Below the pieces are notes generated by a model. The model saw only the letters and a list, made by a program, of their open reading frames with translations, was not told the DNA's origin and searched no databases. Shown piece after piece: positions 31,363-41,542 of a DNA stretch of 64,000 nucleotides. Within the stretch, counting starts at the first letter, position 1; every line of letters begins with the position of its first letter. The translations under genes were made by a program, and so were the position numbers. The DNA is from Exophiala sp. HKRS030 (lineage: Eukaryota > Ascomycota > Eurotiomycetes > Chaetothyriales > Herpotrichiellaceae): contig JAHWDD010000009.1 of the NCBI GenBank assembly GCA_023897205.1, forward strand, positions 248,001-312,000. The letters run 5' to 3'.

Positions 31363-33126
31363 ATGCCGAGAAAGCGACACACCACGGCCTGCAATCTCTG
31401 TCGCAGTCGCAAAGTCCGTTGCGATGCGATCTATGTTGGTGTGCCCTGCTCCAATTGTTCTATTCACAAGTCCAAGTGTGTCGTTGCGCTAGCTCTCTCA
31501 AGCCCACATCAACTACAACATGCTATACCCGTGGACAGAACACACAGATTCAGAGTCAAGGCTCCTCAGAACCATGTGGGCCAAGACAACGTCGATATCG
31601 ACACATTGAGGCCTTTATCCAATCCGCTGCCGTTTCCAACAACCGAGGACCGTGAACATGGTGCCGTCAGCACTGAAGCCAATGCGGGTGATCCAGAGCA
31701 ACTTCACCTACCAAGCTATATCACCCCCTTACCGACGACCATTAGTTCGGATATTATACAGGTACTTGTACAAAGGGATGCACTGACATTCCCTCCACCA
31801 GATATCGTCAGCGAAATAATGGAATCATTTCTATGTTACGTTTACCCACTGCTGCCGATCATACGTCTGGACCATTTTCTAGCAGCTATAGGCGGCGAAT
31901 CTGGAAAATCCATAAGCCCTCTTTTATTTCAGGCTGTTTTGTTGGCTGGAACAGTTTTCACAGAACTTTCCCGTTTCCAAAATCCGAGTTTCCAACGAAG
32001 TAAGGATGTCCAAAGGTTGCTTTTTGGTCGAGTGAAGTTATTGTACGATATGGAAGTTGAACATAACCCAATCACTGTGATTCAAAGTCTGCTTTTGATG
32101 ACCTATTGGCATTCTCAGCTTAATGATATTCAGGGACGAGTCCACTGGCTCAGAATCGCTTTATCTCTGGCGACAGACCTTGGCTTGCACAATCCTGATA
32201 TACAGTATGAAGAACTCGAGGAGAATCACTTCCGCCGCCGACTGTGGAGCTGTTGCATCATCAGAAGTGCTTTGATAACCATTGGAGAGCGGCGACAAAT
32301 TGTCTTACCACGTGCATTGTCCGGGCCACCACTCTTAACCTCTGAGCACTGCAGCAGCACTCCTCTTTTACGAGCTTACGATTACTATTCGTTAAGCGTC
32401 ACCAAAGAACAAATCGACATGTTGGACTCTATACTCGTGCAGGAAGTGGAATTGTGTCGAGTCATTCTGCACATCTTGGATGCTCTGTACGAACTGAGTG
32501 GGCTCAGAAGGGATACGGCTAGCAATTCATTCATGGTGATGGTTCCTAAGACCAAAGCTACAGGCTCATTAGTGATTGCACTGGACGAAAAGTTAAGGGA
32601 GTGGCAAGAAAATGCTTCGCAGCTTGGCCTATTCGACCGGCAGCAAGGGGACTACAGCTCGATAGTTTCGGTCCATTCTGCGATTCTCGAGATGCTGTAT
32701 CTGACAACATTATCTGTCGTGCACCGCCCACTCATGCTGCAACATCGACAGTCGGGAAGCGCTACAGAAGCAATGCGTGTGTTCTCATCTGCTACATTAC
32801 GCTCTTCAGCATGCCGGATCACAGAGATAGCCAGAGACCTCGAGGCCAACAAACGTTTCTCATGCCTTCCACCTGTGGCTACCGCCATGTTTATTGAGGC
32901 AACTATTCAACATCTCAAGGATGCCATGTCGCCTAATCTGGAATACTGCCAATCAGGCTCCCTGTATCTGGGGCATGTTCTGCGCTTTTTTCGTCTGCTC
33001 AATGACAGATATAACCATGTCCATTCTGCTATTGACTTCATTACCCGAGTGCAGAATGGGGAACGCTTTGATCATTCCTTGGAATGGGAGGATCGAGTAA
33101 TTCCCACACAAATGGCAGGTAGCTGA
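31363..33126 (+). CDS. Zn(II)2Cys6 transcription factor
   Basis: This is a fungal binuclear-cluster regulator of 587 aa in a single exon. Cysteines at 10, 13, 20, 29, 32 and 39 give the spacing C-x2-C-x6-C-x8-C-x2-C-x6-C. A basic linker follows (HRFRVKAPQNH). The middle region is the fungal_trans regulatory domain, with FLCYVYPLLPIIRLDHFL, LLMTYWHSQL and RVHWLRIALSLATDLGLH. These blocks and the RRRLWSC motif fit regulators of metabolic clusters. It lies between the esterase-like gene (divergent) and the MFS pump (same direction, 523 bp on), which makes it a likely local regulator. Confidence 0.93.
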   Translation: MPRKRHTTACNLCRSRKVRCDAIYVGVPCSNCSIHKSKCVVALALSSPHQLQHAIPVDRTHRFRVKAPQNHVGQDNVDIDTLRPLSNPLPFPTTEDREHGAVSTEANAGDPEQLHLPSYITPLPTTISSDIIQVLVQRDALTFPPPDIVSEIMESFLCYVYPLLPIIRLDHFLAAIGGESGKSISPLLFQAVLLAGTVFTELSRFQNPSFQRSKDVQRLLFGRVKLLYDMEVEHNPITVIQSLLLMTYWHSQLNDIQGRVHWLRIALSLATDLGLHNPDIQYEELEENHFRRRLWSCCIIRSALITIGERRQIVLPRALSGPPLLTSEHCSSTPLLRAYDYYSLSVTKEQIDMLDSILVQEVELCRVILHILDALYELSGLRRDTASNSFMVMVPKTKATGSLVIALDEKLREWQENASQLGLFDRQQGDYSSIVSVHSAILEMLYLTTLSVVHRPLMLQHRQSGSATEAMRVFSSATLRSSACRITEIARDLEANKRFSCLPPVATAMFIEATIQHLKDAMSPNLEYCQSGSLYLGHVLRFFRLLNDRYNHVHSAIDFITRVQNGERFDHSLEWEDRVIPTQMAGS

Positions 33127-33649
33127 ATCAAGAGACACCATCAATTGCGGTAACACGAGTGCCGCAATGATAGATAAAACTATGTAGTACACCACGCGAG
33201 CATCATGAAGTTTTCGTTTGGAATCCCTGCAGTCCTGATGGACATTGACATGCATGAACTTTGACTACACCGTAGTTAGACGCGCCTTCGGATGAAGTTT
33301 GAATCACAAGGGACAACGTCGATGGATGGTCCCATTCTATTATTTCTGGGGCAAGGCCAAAATGCTCCCCCGCCTTGCTAGGTCGATCCGGGGATTTGTA
33401 CAAGGTCGTCGAGCCGTAGACGCAGCGCCTAGAACCAGCTCTTTAACTTTTGAATATGTTTAGTTCAAGCCTTCGCCTAATCAAGTGGGGTTCTTTTCAT
33501 CCCTTCCCCATGGAGTAATTCATGTCCTGACTGACTAGTGGGGACCGTCTTGTACATCTGCGATGTAGATCCCCTCCACACGTTCTACATAAATCCCACC
33601 TAACCCTTGACGAGATGAATCTCTTCCAAGGAGATAATTTATTGCAAAG
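33127..33649. promoter_or_regulatory. Promoter region of the MFS transporter
   Basis: This is a 523-bp interval between the transcription factor and the transporter with no ORF of merit. Confidence 0.35.
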
Positions 33650-35817
33650 ATGGCATTCGAACGAGTCACCGACCAGCCAGAGACCACCAAGTTGGAATGC
33701 ACCACGACTCATTTAGAGGAAACTCCTGTGTCGTCGGAAAGCAACCAAGAACAATACGCAAGACGTAAGATTGACGCTCGTACTGCTGCGGGCATATTGG
33801 TAACTAGTATCCACCACAGTTATTCCTATTTTATTGGAGTTAACGATGATGCAGGCTCTGGCAGTCACGTACGAAGCATGCTTGTTCTCATTCATACTTC
33901 CCGTTTCGGTACTTTTGAGCATTAATCAAGACATCGGCCCTTCCAACAATATTGCTTGGACGGCAACAGCATGGTCTTTATCAAGTGCTGTGGTCATGAC
34001 TGTCGCTGGAAGATGTAGCGATATCTTCGGTCGTCGCAACTTTTTCCTGCTGGGCAATGCTTTGGGAATCATTGGATGTGCCATCAACTGCAGGTAATTC
34101 TTGCGCGGAGGGCTCAAGTTGCTAGACGCTAACTCTTGCAGAGCAACCAATGTTTCGATCCTAATACTTGGAAGTACTTTCATCGTGCGCACGTTTCAAT
34201 CAACACCTTCAGTCCTCAGATTGACCAATTGACAGGGCTTATCTGGCGGGTTACAACAGCTTGCATTCGCAGCGGCCAGCGAAATTGTACCAAAAAAGCA
34301 TCGAGGGCAGACACTGGCCATCATGACACTTGTGTCGCTACCTGGGTCCGCTTTCGGAGCACCGATTGGTGAGCTTTCATCAGGATTGAGCAGCAGGTTT
34401 GACCATTTGGCATTCACTGACAGTACAAAACAGCATACAGTATCATCACAGTCGCAGATTGGCGTTGGACTTATTACATTGCTCTCATAGTCAACGCACT
34501 TGGCTTTATACTCATCTTGATATGCTATTGGCCTCCGGACTTCCTAGGCCTTCATCCAGAGGGCAAGAGTCGACGCCAACAATTTGCAGAGCTTGATTTT
34601 ATTGGCATGCTACTTTTCGCTGGAGGACTCACCGTGTTTCTCATTGGGATCGGGTTTGGCGGCAACCCGTATCGATGGACGAGTGCAATTGTTCTATGTC
34701 CCATCACATTGGGCGGGCTCTGTGTCTTTATTGCCTTTCCGCTCTGGGAAATCTACAGCCCCAATACAATTGTCAAGGTCTGTCCTCCTCACCTTTTCCG
34801 CAGTGTCAGGACAGTCGTCATACCTTATGGTGTAACGTTTGTTGCTGGCATGGCTTTGATCAGTCTGGGAACCCTGTGGCCACAGCAGATCGCTCGTCTG
34901 TTCACCACGGATCCAACCACAGTTGGTTGGTATGCTCTTGCGAATCAAGGGAGCGCAACGGGTATGATAGGCTCTCTACGTGTCTCACAGCAGGCTGATC
35001 TCGATAGTTGGATTTATAATATTCGGTCAGACCTTTGGAACTCTTCGGCGAACAAGGTGGCAGTTTATATTCGTGGTCACCATGATGGCACTCTTCCTCG
35101 GACTGAACTCTACCGTCAATCAACATACGCCTGCCCGAGCTGTCGCTTTTGTAGGCATTACCTCTGCTATGGTTGGTGCAACAAATTGTATTGGAACTTT
35201 GATCGTTCAACTCGGCGCAAAAGATGAAGACATTGGATTGGCGACAGGACTCCTCAATTCCATTCGAGGAGTTGGCGGTGGAATGGGGGTCGCCATTTAT
35301 TCAAGCCTGCTCAACAATCGCATCGCTAGCACATGGGCAACTGAAGTGGGTGATGCAGTTGTGCAAGCTGGGCTGCCAGCATCTTCCGTCACGACCTTCC
35401 TCGGTAAGGGCTCCTCGTGAGGCGCTAGAAGATCGCTAATGACAAGTCAGGGGCTCTGCAAACGGCCAACTTTACCTCGCTACCGGATATTGATCCCAAG
35501 ATCCTCGATGTTGGTTTTGACGCTCAGAAAACTGTCTACGTCGGTGCTTTCCGCTTGGTGTATTTGGTCACTATAGCCTTTGGAGGTAAGGCCGTTGCTT
35601 TTCAATGTATACCCACTGATGATCGCAGGGTTGGCGGTGATTGGAGCTCTGTTCGTTGGAAGCGTCGATGACAAGCTTACCCGGTGAGCACATTGTATTG
35701 CCACAAGATTGAACCAACTAACGCTTTCATAGACAAGTCAACGTTCAACTTGATCGACCACATCTAGTGGGACAGAGAAACGGCGAAGCGAAAGACGCAA
35801 CTGGGGAAAAGTGCTGA
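33650..35817 (+). CDS. MFS drug/toxin efflux transporter (TRI12-like)
   Basis: This is a plasma-membrane H+-antiporter of the DHA2/TRI12 type, probably exporting a metabolite. I reconstruct nine exons: 33650-33799, 33855-34093, 34142-34184, 34236-34368, 34434-34961, 35008-35403, 35451-35585, 35629-35683 and 35733-35817. The introns are 43-65 nt and the exons sum to 1764 nt, or 587 aa. The first loop motif GRCSDIFGRRN lies between helices 2 and 3. SEIVPKKHRGQTLAIMTL and ADWRWTYYIALIVNALGF are typical of the TRI12 family. Helical segments VGFIIFGQTFG and ARAVAFVGITSAMVGATN follow. The hydrophilic N-terminus (about 45 residues) is cytosolic. Its place next to the regulator suggests co-regulation. 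Confidence 0.9.
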
Positions 35818-36695
35818 GAAGTTAATCTCAGTATTTACCAGCATAAATGACTATAGCCCAACATCGGTCAAGGTTGATCTCTCATGCTCACCAAGCTGGG
35901 TTGGATCATCTCGGCTAGTAGCGTAGCAGGACTCAAATTGGGACATGGTTCGAAGGTCGGAGCTGGAATGTCTTGACGCTGTGGAACCTAGCTAGGGAGA
36001 CCTATCCATTTTGCTGTTAAGATTTCGGCTGCCGCAGCATCTGAGAGCAATTAGTTTGACCCAGACTAAACGATGCCGGAGCGTGAGAAAGAGGGGTAGA
36101 TGAACACAGCCTGAGTGATCTTGCACGTGATTCTGCTTTCCTACGCCTTCCCCAGGCTCTGGAATTTCTATCCGTAGGTGAGGTGGTGAGCAGTGACCAC
36201 CTGATCCCCGTTGTTTCAAGAATCAGATACTACAGTCATCGTGTCTACTGTTCAATCATATTCTTTCCAGCGAATACTTCGCGAGGGACTGATATAGCTG
36301 CAGGATACGAGGTGAGGTACTATTTCTCTCCCTTACCGAAGGCGCAGTCTTCAAGTCTTTGACCGCCAGGCATCACAATCACATTCGATGGAGTACTTTG
36401 GATGGTGCAATTTACGTAAAACTCGCGAGGAACGTTGAGCTACTCAATGTTTTTGGGCCACTAGAGGGGCCCAAGATCTTTATTTGTGCTCAGCCTGATC
36501 GAACTGTGGCTTTTCGTGCTCGAAAGATCCCTGTTCGCCAGACACTTATGGGGACCAGGGTGCCGGATTTGGTTCATCAGCCCCTGTGGCGTTTCCAGCC
36601 TGATCATTATAAGTTGAGTCAAAACCCAACATCAATTGCTTGCAGGTAAGTGGAAGGGTCTATCTAGGGACACATGTCTATGGTCAGGCTTACAC
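35818..36695. other. Intergenic
   Basis: This is 880 bp. A 96-aa ORF starting at 36359 has no splice or family support and is not called. Confidence 0.4.
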
Positions 36696-37414
36696 ATGTC
36701 TCGTTTTCGTCTCACGAGGACGATCAGAAATCTTGGTTAGTGTGCTAATTGTGTTCTACGTGTCAACGTCTACTGAGGACCATATTTTCAGAGACCATAC
36801 TTGCGGATGCCCCGCCACTGATATCCAGTACGGTGTTCAAGCGATTCGTCCGAAGTTAGCTGACAAGCTTTTTTTGGTTGGATGTTATTTCTTGATCATC
36901 GTGGCATGGGACTTGGCCTTCAATGCGGCCGCTGGTGTTGCAGCAACAGCTACTGCTGGTAAAGTGAAGCATAGCAATATATCGCGGAGTGACCTCAGGC
37001 TTGGAGCCACTTCAGGCGTCATTGCAAGCTCGATCTTCAATATAGTGCCGTTGGTGAATAGCCTGCACCGTGGTCGTAGTAGCCAACTAGCCAGAAGATG
37101 GCTTCTCAAAGCAATGGTCCTTTGGTCGGCATCGTTTGCGGTTGTTGGTTACGTTTCGATCTCGAAACTTGGATTCTGTGAGTTCCATGCATTGAAATCG
37201 ACCCGGTACTAATTTCTGAAAAGTTTCTGGCCGACTGGTTGCAGCTGCTGGTGCAGCTCCGATCATTCTTTTCATCACCGAAAATAACCTGGCCGGTCGT
37301 AGTGCTCAGTCGCAAAAGGCCGTGGTGCAAAACAACATTCTAGAATTGGGCTACGCTACCGTTACGGGAGTGATTTTCGTGGCCGTTGCTCGAAGTAGAG
37401 GTATTTTGACCTAA
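36696..37414 (+). CDS. Small multi-pass membrane protein of unknown function (apparent 1-nt frameshift)
   Basis: I do not recognise this family. My model is exon 1 36696-36735 (MSRFRLTRTIRNL), intron 36736-36791 (GTTAGT...CAG), exon 2 36792-37177, intron 37178-37244 (GTGAGT...CAG) and exon 3 37245-37414. Exon 2 starts in one frame (ETILADAP) and must move to another (ATDIQYGVQAIRPKLADK). One extra C in the C4 run at 36810-36813 does this and yields 198 aa. Hydrophobic segments are LFLVGCYFLIIVAWDLAF, ATSGVIASSIFNIVPLV, MVLWSASFAVVGYVSI, APIILFIT and YATVTGVIFVAVA. The 3' half is well supported. The N-terminus rests on the frameshift correction. Confidence 0.5.
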
Positions 37415-37418
37415 GTGA

Positions 37419-38399
37419 ATGACAAACCACGCCTTCGTTCTGACGTTGATTAAAGGATTCCTCGAAAAGGTCGAAGCAGCAGCTGCCACGGCTGGGGTAG
37501 TATACTGCCTCGTTCATTCAATGAGAACTACTCTTTTTCGCAGCTTACTTTCATTTTACACCTCTGAACGCACCTTGACAGAAAGATTACCACTTACGCT
37601 CATCAGACATGGACCACCACTATTACGCCCGTCAAGCATATTTGACGAGGAGAATGAGGAGTTCGACTACACAGATCAGTCAGAAACCAAAACTCGACGC
37701 GGATTCTGGTCTTCGTTCGCTTCGAAGCTCTGGACAAACTTAGAGGAAGACGACGCAAAGTATACACGACGATTTGGTTTGGAGGAACCAACACAAGCCG
37801 AATTTTGGGAAGCTCGTCATGCAAGAGACACCGAAGAGCGCATCAATGATCGAGGACAACAGGTTTGGTTTTCACGACCTGTGGGTGTCAATTCTGTTGT
37901 ACATTTCGTGATCCTCATCAACGACGTCAAATGTGAACTACGACTCGGCAAGAACGACAAGACGCCTTATTTCAACAAAGCCCCTGCTACAAATCTCAAC
38001 ATCAAGCAACGCAAAGTCTACCTAGAACAGCCTCCTGAGATTACTGACCTCACTAACGACAAGATATACAGCGCGTACTTGATCGGCTGGACCGACAAAT
38101 CCGAGGCAGAGATCGAAAGAATTTGTCAAAATCTGATGCAACACTGGAGATACCATGTCGTGTGGCCAGTCCCTGCTCGATTCCTACCAAACACGCTGAA
38201 GTCAAGAGGCAATTGTCAAAATTACCTGAGACGTGTCGCAGAGCAGATCATCCCCAAGGAAAGAAGAGCTTTGGACTATTCCTGGTTTGCACAAGGGAAA
38301 TATGGTCTTACCGAGGTCGAATCTCTAATCGAACTGGAGAATATCCAAGCATATCGAACTTACAGGCAGTCGCGGTCTGGTTTTGAGGCTTTCTGGTAA
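37419..38399 (+). CDS. Putative permuted papain-fold (LRAT/PPPDE-like) protein
   Basis: The 326-aa ORF has no introns. In its second half it has a histidine followed by a beta-like stretch (VVHFVILINDVKCELRLG). About 90 residues later comes RGNCQNYLRRVAEQI. The order His then Asn-Cys-Gln is the pattern of circularly permuted papain-fold proteins (LRAT, PPPDE and related NlpC/P60 forms), in which Cys and His are catalytic. An ERICQNLMQHWRYHVVWPV segment lies just before the NCQ motif. This assignment is inferred from motif order, not from a search. The first ATG lies only 5 nt after the upstream stop codon, so the ATG at 37521 (MRTTLFRSLLSF) is a serious alternative start. Confidence 0.55.
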   Translation: MTNHAFVLTLIKGFLEKVEAAAATAGVVYCLVHSMRTTLFRSLLSFYTSERTLTERLPLTLIRHGPPLLRPSSIFDEENEEFDYTDQSETKTRRGFWSSFASKLWTNLEEDDAKYTRRFGLEEPTQAEFWEARHARDTEERINDRGQQVWFSRPVGVNSVVHFVILINDVKCELRLGKNDKTPYFNKAPATNLNIKQRKVYLEQPPEITDLTNDKIYSAYLIGWTDKSEAEIERICQNLMQHWRYHVVWPVPARFLPNTLKSRGNCQNYLRRVAEQIIPKERRALDYSWFAQGKYGLTEVESLIELENIQAYRTYRQSRSGFEAFW

Positions 38400-38734
38400 T
38401 TTGGTTGACATCGACATCCATTTCTTATGGGTTTGGATGGAGATATGAATGTTTATGACCGTGGAACAGTGTCATGGCTTGGGATTCTGGTGATGTAGAT
38501 CCTGAATGGAATCACTCGTCAGAAGTTGCCAAGTCTGACAATTGTCTTGTTCAGAACACTAGATCATTTCAAGAGATGAAGATGACGATTGGAGTTGCAC
38601 GTCTATTTCTAATGATCTACACGGCTTGCTCTAGCTCCTGATGTCCTGAAGGGAAGAAGCGCGAACATCTGACTAGGTGTTCTAGATCTACTGTCTAACA
38701 ATCACCCCATGTCCTCTCCCTCCTCTCTTCCAAC
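38400..38734. other. Convergent intergenic region
   Basis: This is 335 bp of 3' flanks. Nothing is recognised. Confidence 0.4.
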
Positions 38735-39430
38735 CTACACAGTCTCCTCCTTATTCTGCTCCTCCTTGGCATCCTCCCACAATCTTCTATCCTTCCTCAA
38801 ATCCTTTGCGAACCAGATCTCATCCAACAAACTGCCATCTCTAGGACTAAACCCAAACTCCTTGACGCCTCCACAAAGCCGATACCCCAACCTAGGGTAC
38901 ACATGCTCGGCATCAGTGCCGACAGTGGTATCGAGCAACAAACTCCACCGGCCCAAACTCCACGCGACCTCCTCGAGTTTGGCCATGACGCTCCTCGCCA
39001 CGCCTTTGCGCCTATGCAGCGGACTCGCGAACAATTTCTCGATGAAGCCGCGAAAGGGACCTGTTTCGCTAAACGGCGTGGCCAGCGAGACTAGGCCTGC
39101 GACTTCGAGCTCGGGACTGGTCGATGTCGCGGGGATGGTTGGCCATGATGAGTCAGCGAATGCGGCCGTGATGCCTTGTGGGCCGGCAATGGCGGTCCGG
39201 GTCAATGGTTCAGCGAGGTAGACGATGATCTGGCGTTCGCCGGCTGAGGCCTCGTCGACGCGTGCTTGCCACCAGCGGAAGATCTTGGAGTGGTCGAGCG
39301 GTGGCATGAATGTCGCCATGGTGTTGTCGTGGATGATGCAGCCGGCGTGCACGTGCACGATGCCTTGGATGATGTCGCGGAGCAGAGGGGATGAGTTGTC
39401 GATCAGGTTGACCCCAATTTGGAGAGACAT
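38735..39430 (-). CDS. GNAT-family N-acetyltransferase
   Basis: This is an acetyl-CoA-dependent acyltransferase with an unknown acceptor. The start at 39430 (MSLQIGVNLID) gives 231 aa. The upstream 27 codons of the open frame are hydrophobic and not family-like. The acetyl-CoA loop is in FASPLHRRKGVARSVMAKLE (R-x-x-G-x-A form of motif A). It is preceded by the beta strand VAGLVSLATPF and followed by SLLLDTTVGTDAEHVYPRLG, the motif B region in which the tyrosine usually serves as general acid. Close fungal relatives include uncharacterised GCN5-related proteins. Confidence 0.85.
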   Translation of the reverse strand: MSLQIGVNLIDNSSPLLRDIIQGIVHVHAGCIIHDNTMATFMPPLDHSKIFRWWQARVDEASAGERQIIVYLAEPLTRTAIAGPQGITAAFADSSWPTIPATSTSPELEVAGLVSLATPFSETGPFRGFIEKLFASPLHRRKGVARSVMAKLEEVAWSLGRWSLLLDTTVGTDAEHVYPRLGYRLCGGVKEFGFSPRDGSLLDEIWFAKDLRKDRRLWEDAKEEQNKEETV

Positions 39431-40466
39431 GGTGTTTGATGTTGGCTTGATCTGCACCAGAGACTGTGCGATGATCAGAAGGATAGGGCAATATTGAAGA
39501 TATAAATGCAAATGATAACTTGGATGATAAAATGCTCAAGACAAGAAAAAACCACAATGCCCTACCACCACTGCTATATCAACTTCGTGATTCCTCGAAA
39601 CGTACTCCAACTAAAATCAGGGGAACATTCCTAATCCTTCCATGTGTGCGAGCAGCTGGCGTATAAATATGCGTATGTGGGCGTATGTAGGCGTATTTCA
39701 AGACTACAACCCAATATGTCATTGACACATTCACAAGGCGCACCTCACGCATCAAAGGTGGATCCCTGAGCACATTTCTCTCCACTCTTCTGCCTATATT
39801 GTGATTTTGCGATTGCGATTGCGGCAAGGCAGATGGGGGAGGAATTTTTACCTTTTGTACCAAGAGTGCGGTTTTCCACCGATGCAAAGGTTTTGGTCAT
39901 GTAGGTACCCTAAAAGGTTAGGGTACGACCTAGTTCCGAACTGCCCACGCGACTGAGACGGTGGCGAGGTGCAACGTCGCTAAGAACGAGTGATCCGATT
40001 GTCCAATGAGGTGGAATCGCCATCTTGCGAATCAGGCAACAGTGCAGTAGCGTCGGTAAGCTGATGTTTCCACACAGCGTTTGCGGTCAGCTAGTTGCAG
40101 TGCCCGAGTAGTGGAAAGTTAAACTGAGCTTGGAATTTATATATCGACATCGCTTGAATACAATTGCATGTTTGGAGCCTCTGTAGTACTACAGGCGTTT
40201 TTAATTACGGCTTCGCATCGAGAGATACACGAGTTATGTTGGGACGTGGAACAGTCAGAAAGCCAATACATGGAAGTATGAATCGAAGTCCCACTCGTCA
40301 ACGTTGCTTTACAATAATGCAGAAATAAGAAAGCTTTTTGCCACGTCACAGCATCGACAGCAATGATAACGGCAAGGAATTTCTCCCAATATAGAAGCCC
40401 CGCGTCTTGGTATTGAGCAGCCCCGCTTCCCCTTCAACTTCACCTCGCTTCACCTCTTAGCATCAT
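39431..40466. other. Intergenic
   Basis: This is about 1 kb. A GTATGTGGGCGTATGTAGGCGTATT segment at 39672-39697 is an imperfect GCGTATGTAG repeat. ORFs here are short and unsupported. Confidence 0.4.
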
Positions 40467-41542
40467 TCATTCATTCATCTGTTCCGCCTTTCTCACTTTT
40501 TCCGAGAACATAGTCAAAATTTCATCACTGGAATCACTCAGCGTCGCTGAGCCCAAAGCGGCCAATCCTGCCACACCCACACCCGCCGCTACTCCCTGTG
40601 TAGCGGCAATCGCACCCGCTGCTGCACCTCCCATCGCCACGCTCTGACACCATGCAAAGAAACTCCCCGCCTGTACAAGCCCAATGCTCGATTGCCACGC
40701 TGCTGCCGCGGAACCAACCGTGGGACCCAGTGCCGAGAATCCAGCGATACCGAGGACTGGGTTGACGAGGGAGACGATGCCGAATGTCACGAGGCCGGCG
40801 ACGGTTATTCCACTGCTAATAGGATGTGCTTTTACGTGATCGAGGATTCTGCTAGCGGGGCTGGTATTGTTCGTGAGTGATTCTGTAGGTTTCGTACGTA
40901 TCGATGAGCATTAGATCTTTTTTAGAGTCATGGAAACAATGGAGGTGGGAAAAGCTGTATTGACCCACCCTGAGTAATCTGATTGAAATGTTGTGCAAAC
41001 TCCTGGCTCCAGCATCCTAGGATTGGAATAGCGATCTCAATAGGAAATTTGATCGTGTCGGCGGGGTAGACACCCTTTTCAAAGTTCTCTTGTACGAGGC
41101 TGTCGTCGAGGTCTGAAAATGGCTCTTTACCAGTCATGATCGTGTACAGTAAGGATCCTATCGCAAATCGCTGGGCCCGCTCGTGACACTCCTTTTCCTT
41201 GTCAGAAAGATCGAGTAGCGTAGCCGGTGGGATGCGGAAGCGGGAGGAATAATGCGAGTCTAAATTAGAAATCTGGTAAGGGTCTCCATCGTGGGCCTGG
41301 GCTAGAAGTTGGGAGGTTTTGTCATCTTTTATGACGACGACTAGGTCTGGAAGGGGATGAGGGTGAAATGAGGCGTGTTCATCCTCGGAAAACACCTTGC
41401 TGCTGTCTTGGATGATGGACTTCGCCCATACAGCACGCTCCTCGCCAGTGTTGTGACTATTCTCCGTCTCGGGAAATTCAACGTGGCAAGTTGGTGACAT
41501 GATGTTAAGTGGGGGTCCGACGGTTGGACAGGGGAAGTTCAT
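40467..41542 (-). CDS. Kinase C-lobe-like / IFI6-IFI27 (interferon-induced 6-16) fusion protein
   Basis: Exon 1 is 41542-40969, intron 40968-40883 (86 nt, GTGGGT...CAG) and exon 2 40882-40467, totalling 329 aa. Residues about 110-185 resemble the C-lobe of a protein kinase: AQRFAIGSLLYTIMTGKEPF, then a hydrophobic helix and PILGCWSQEF. I see no glycine loop, VAIK lysine, HRD or DFG, so this part should be catalytically dead. After splicing, a linker (ESLTNNTSPASRILDHVKAH) leads to a hydrophobic glycine/alanine-rich region. That region contains GPTVGSAAAAWQSSIGLVQA and GSFFAWCQSVAMGGAAAGA, the hallmark of the Ifi-6-16 family of small, often mitochondrial, membrane proteins. The join is in frame and both parts lie on one strand. 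The kinase resemblance is moderate; the IFI6 call is strong. Confidence 0.7.
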
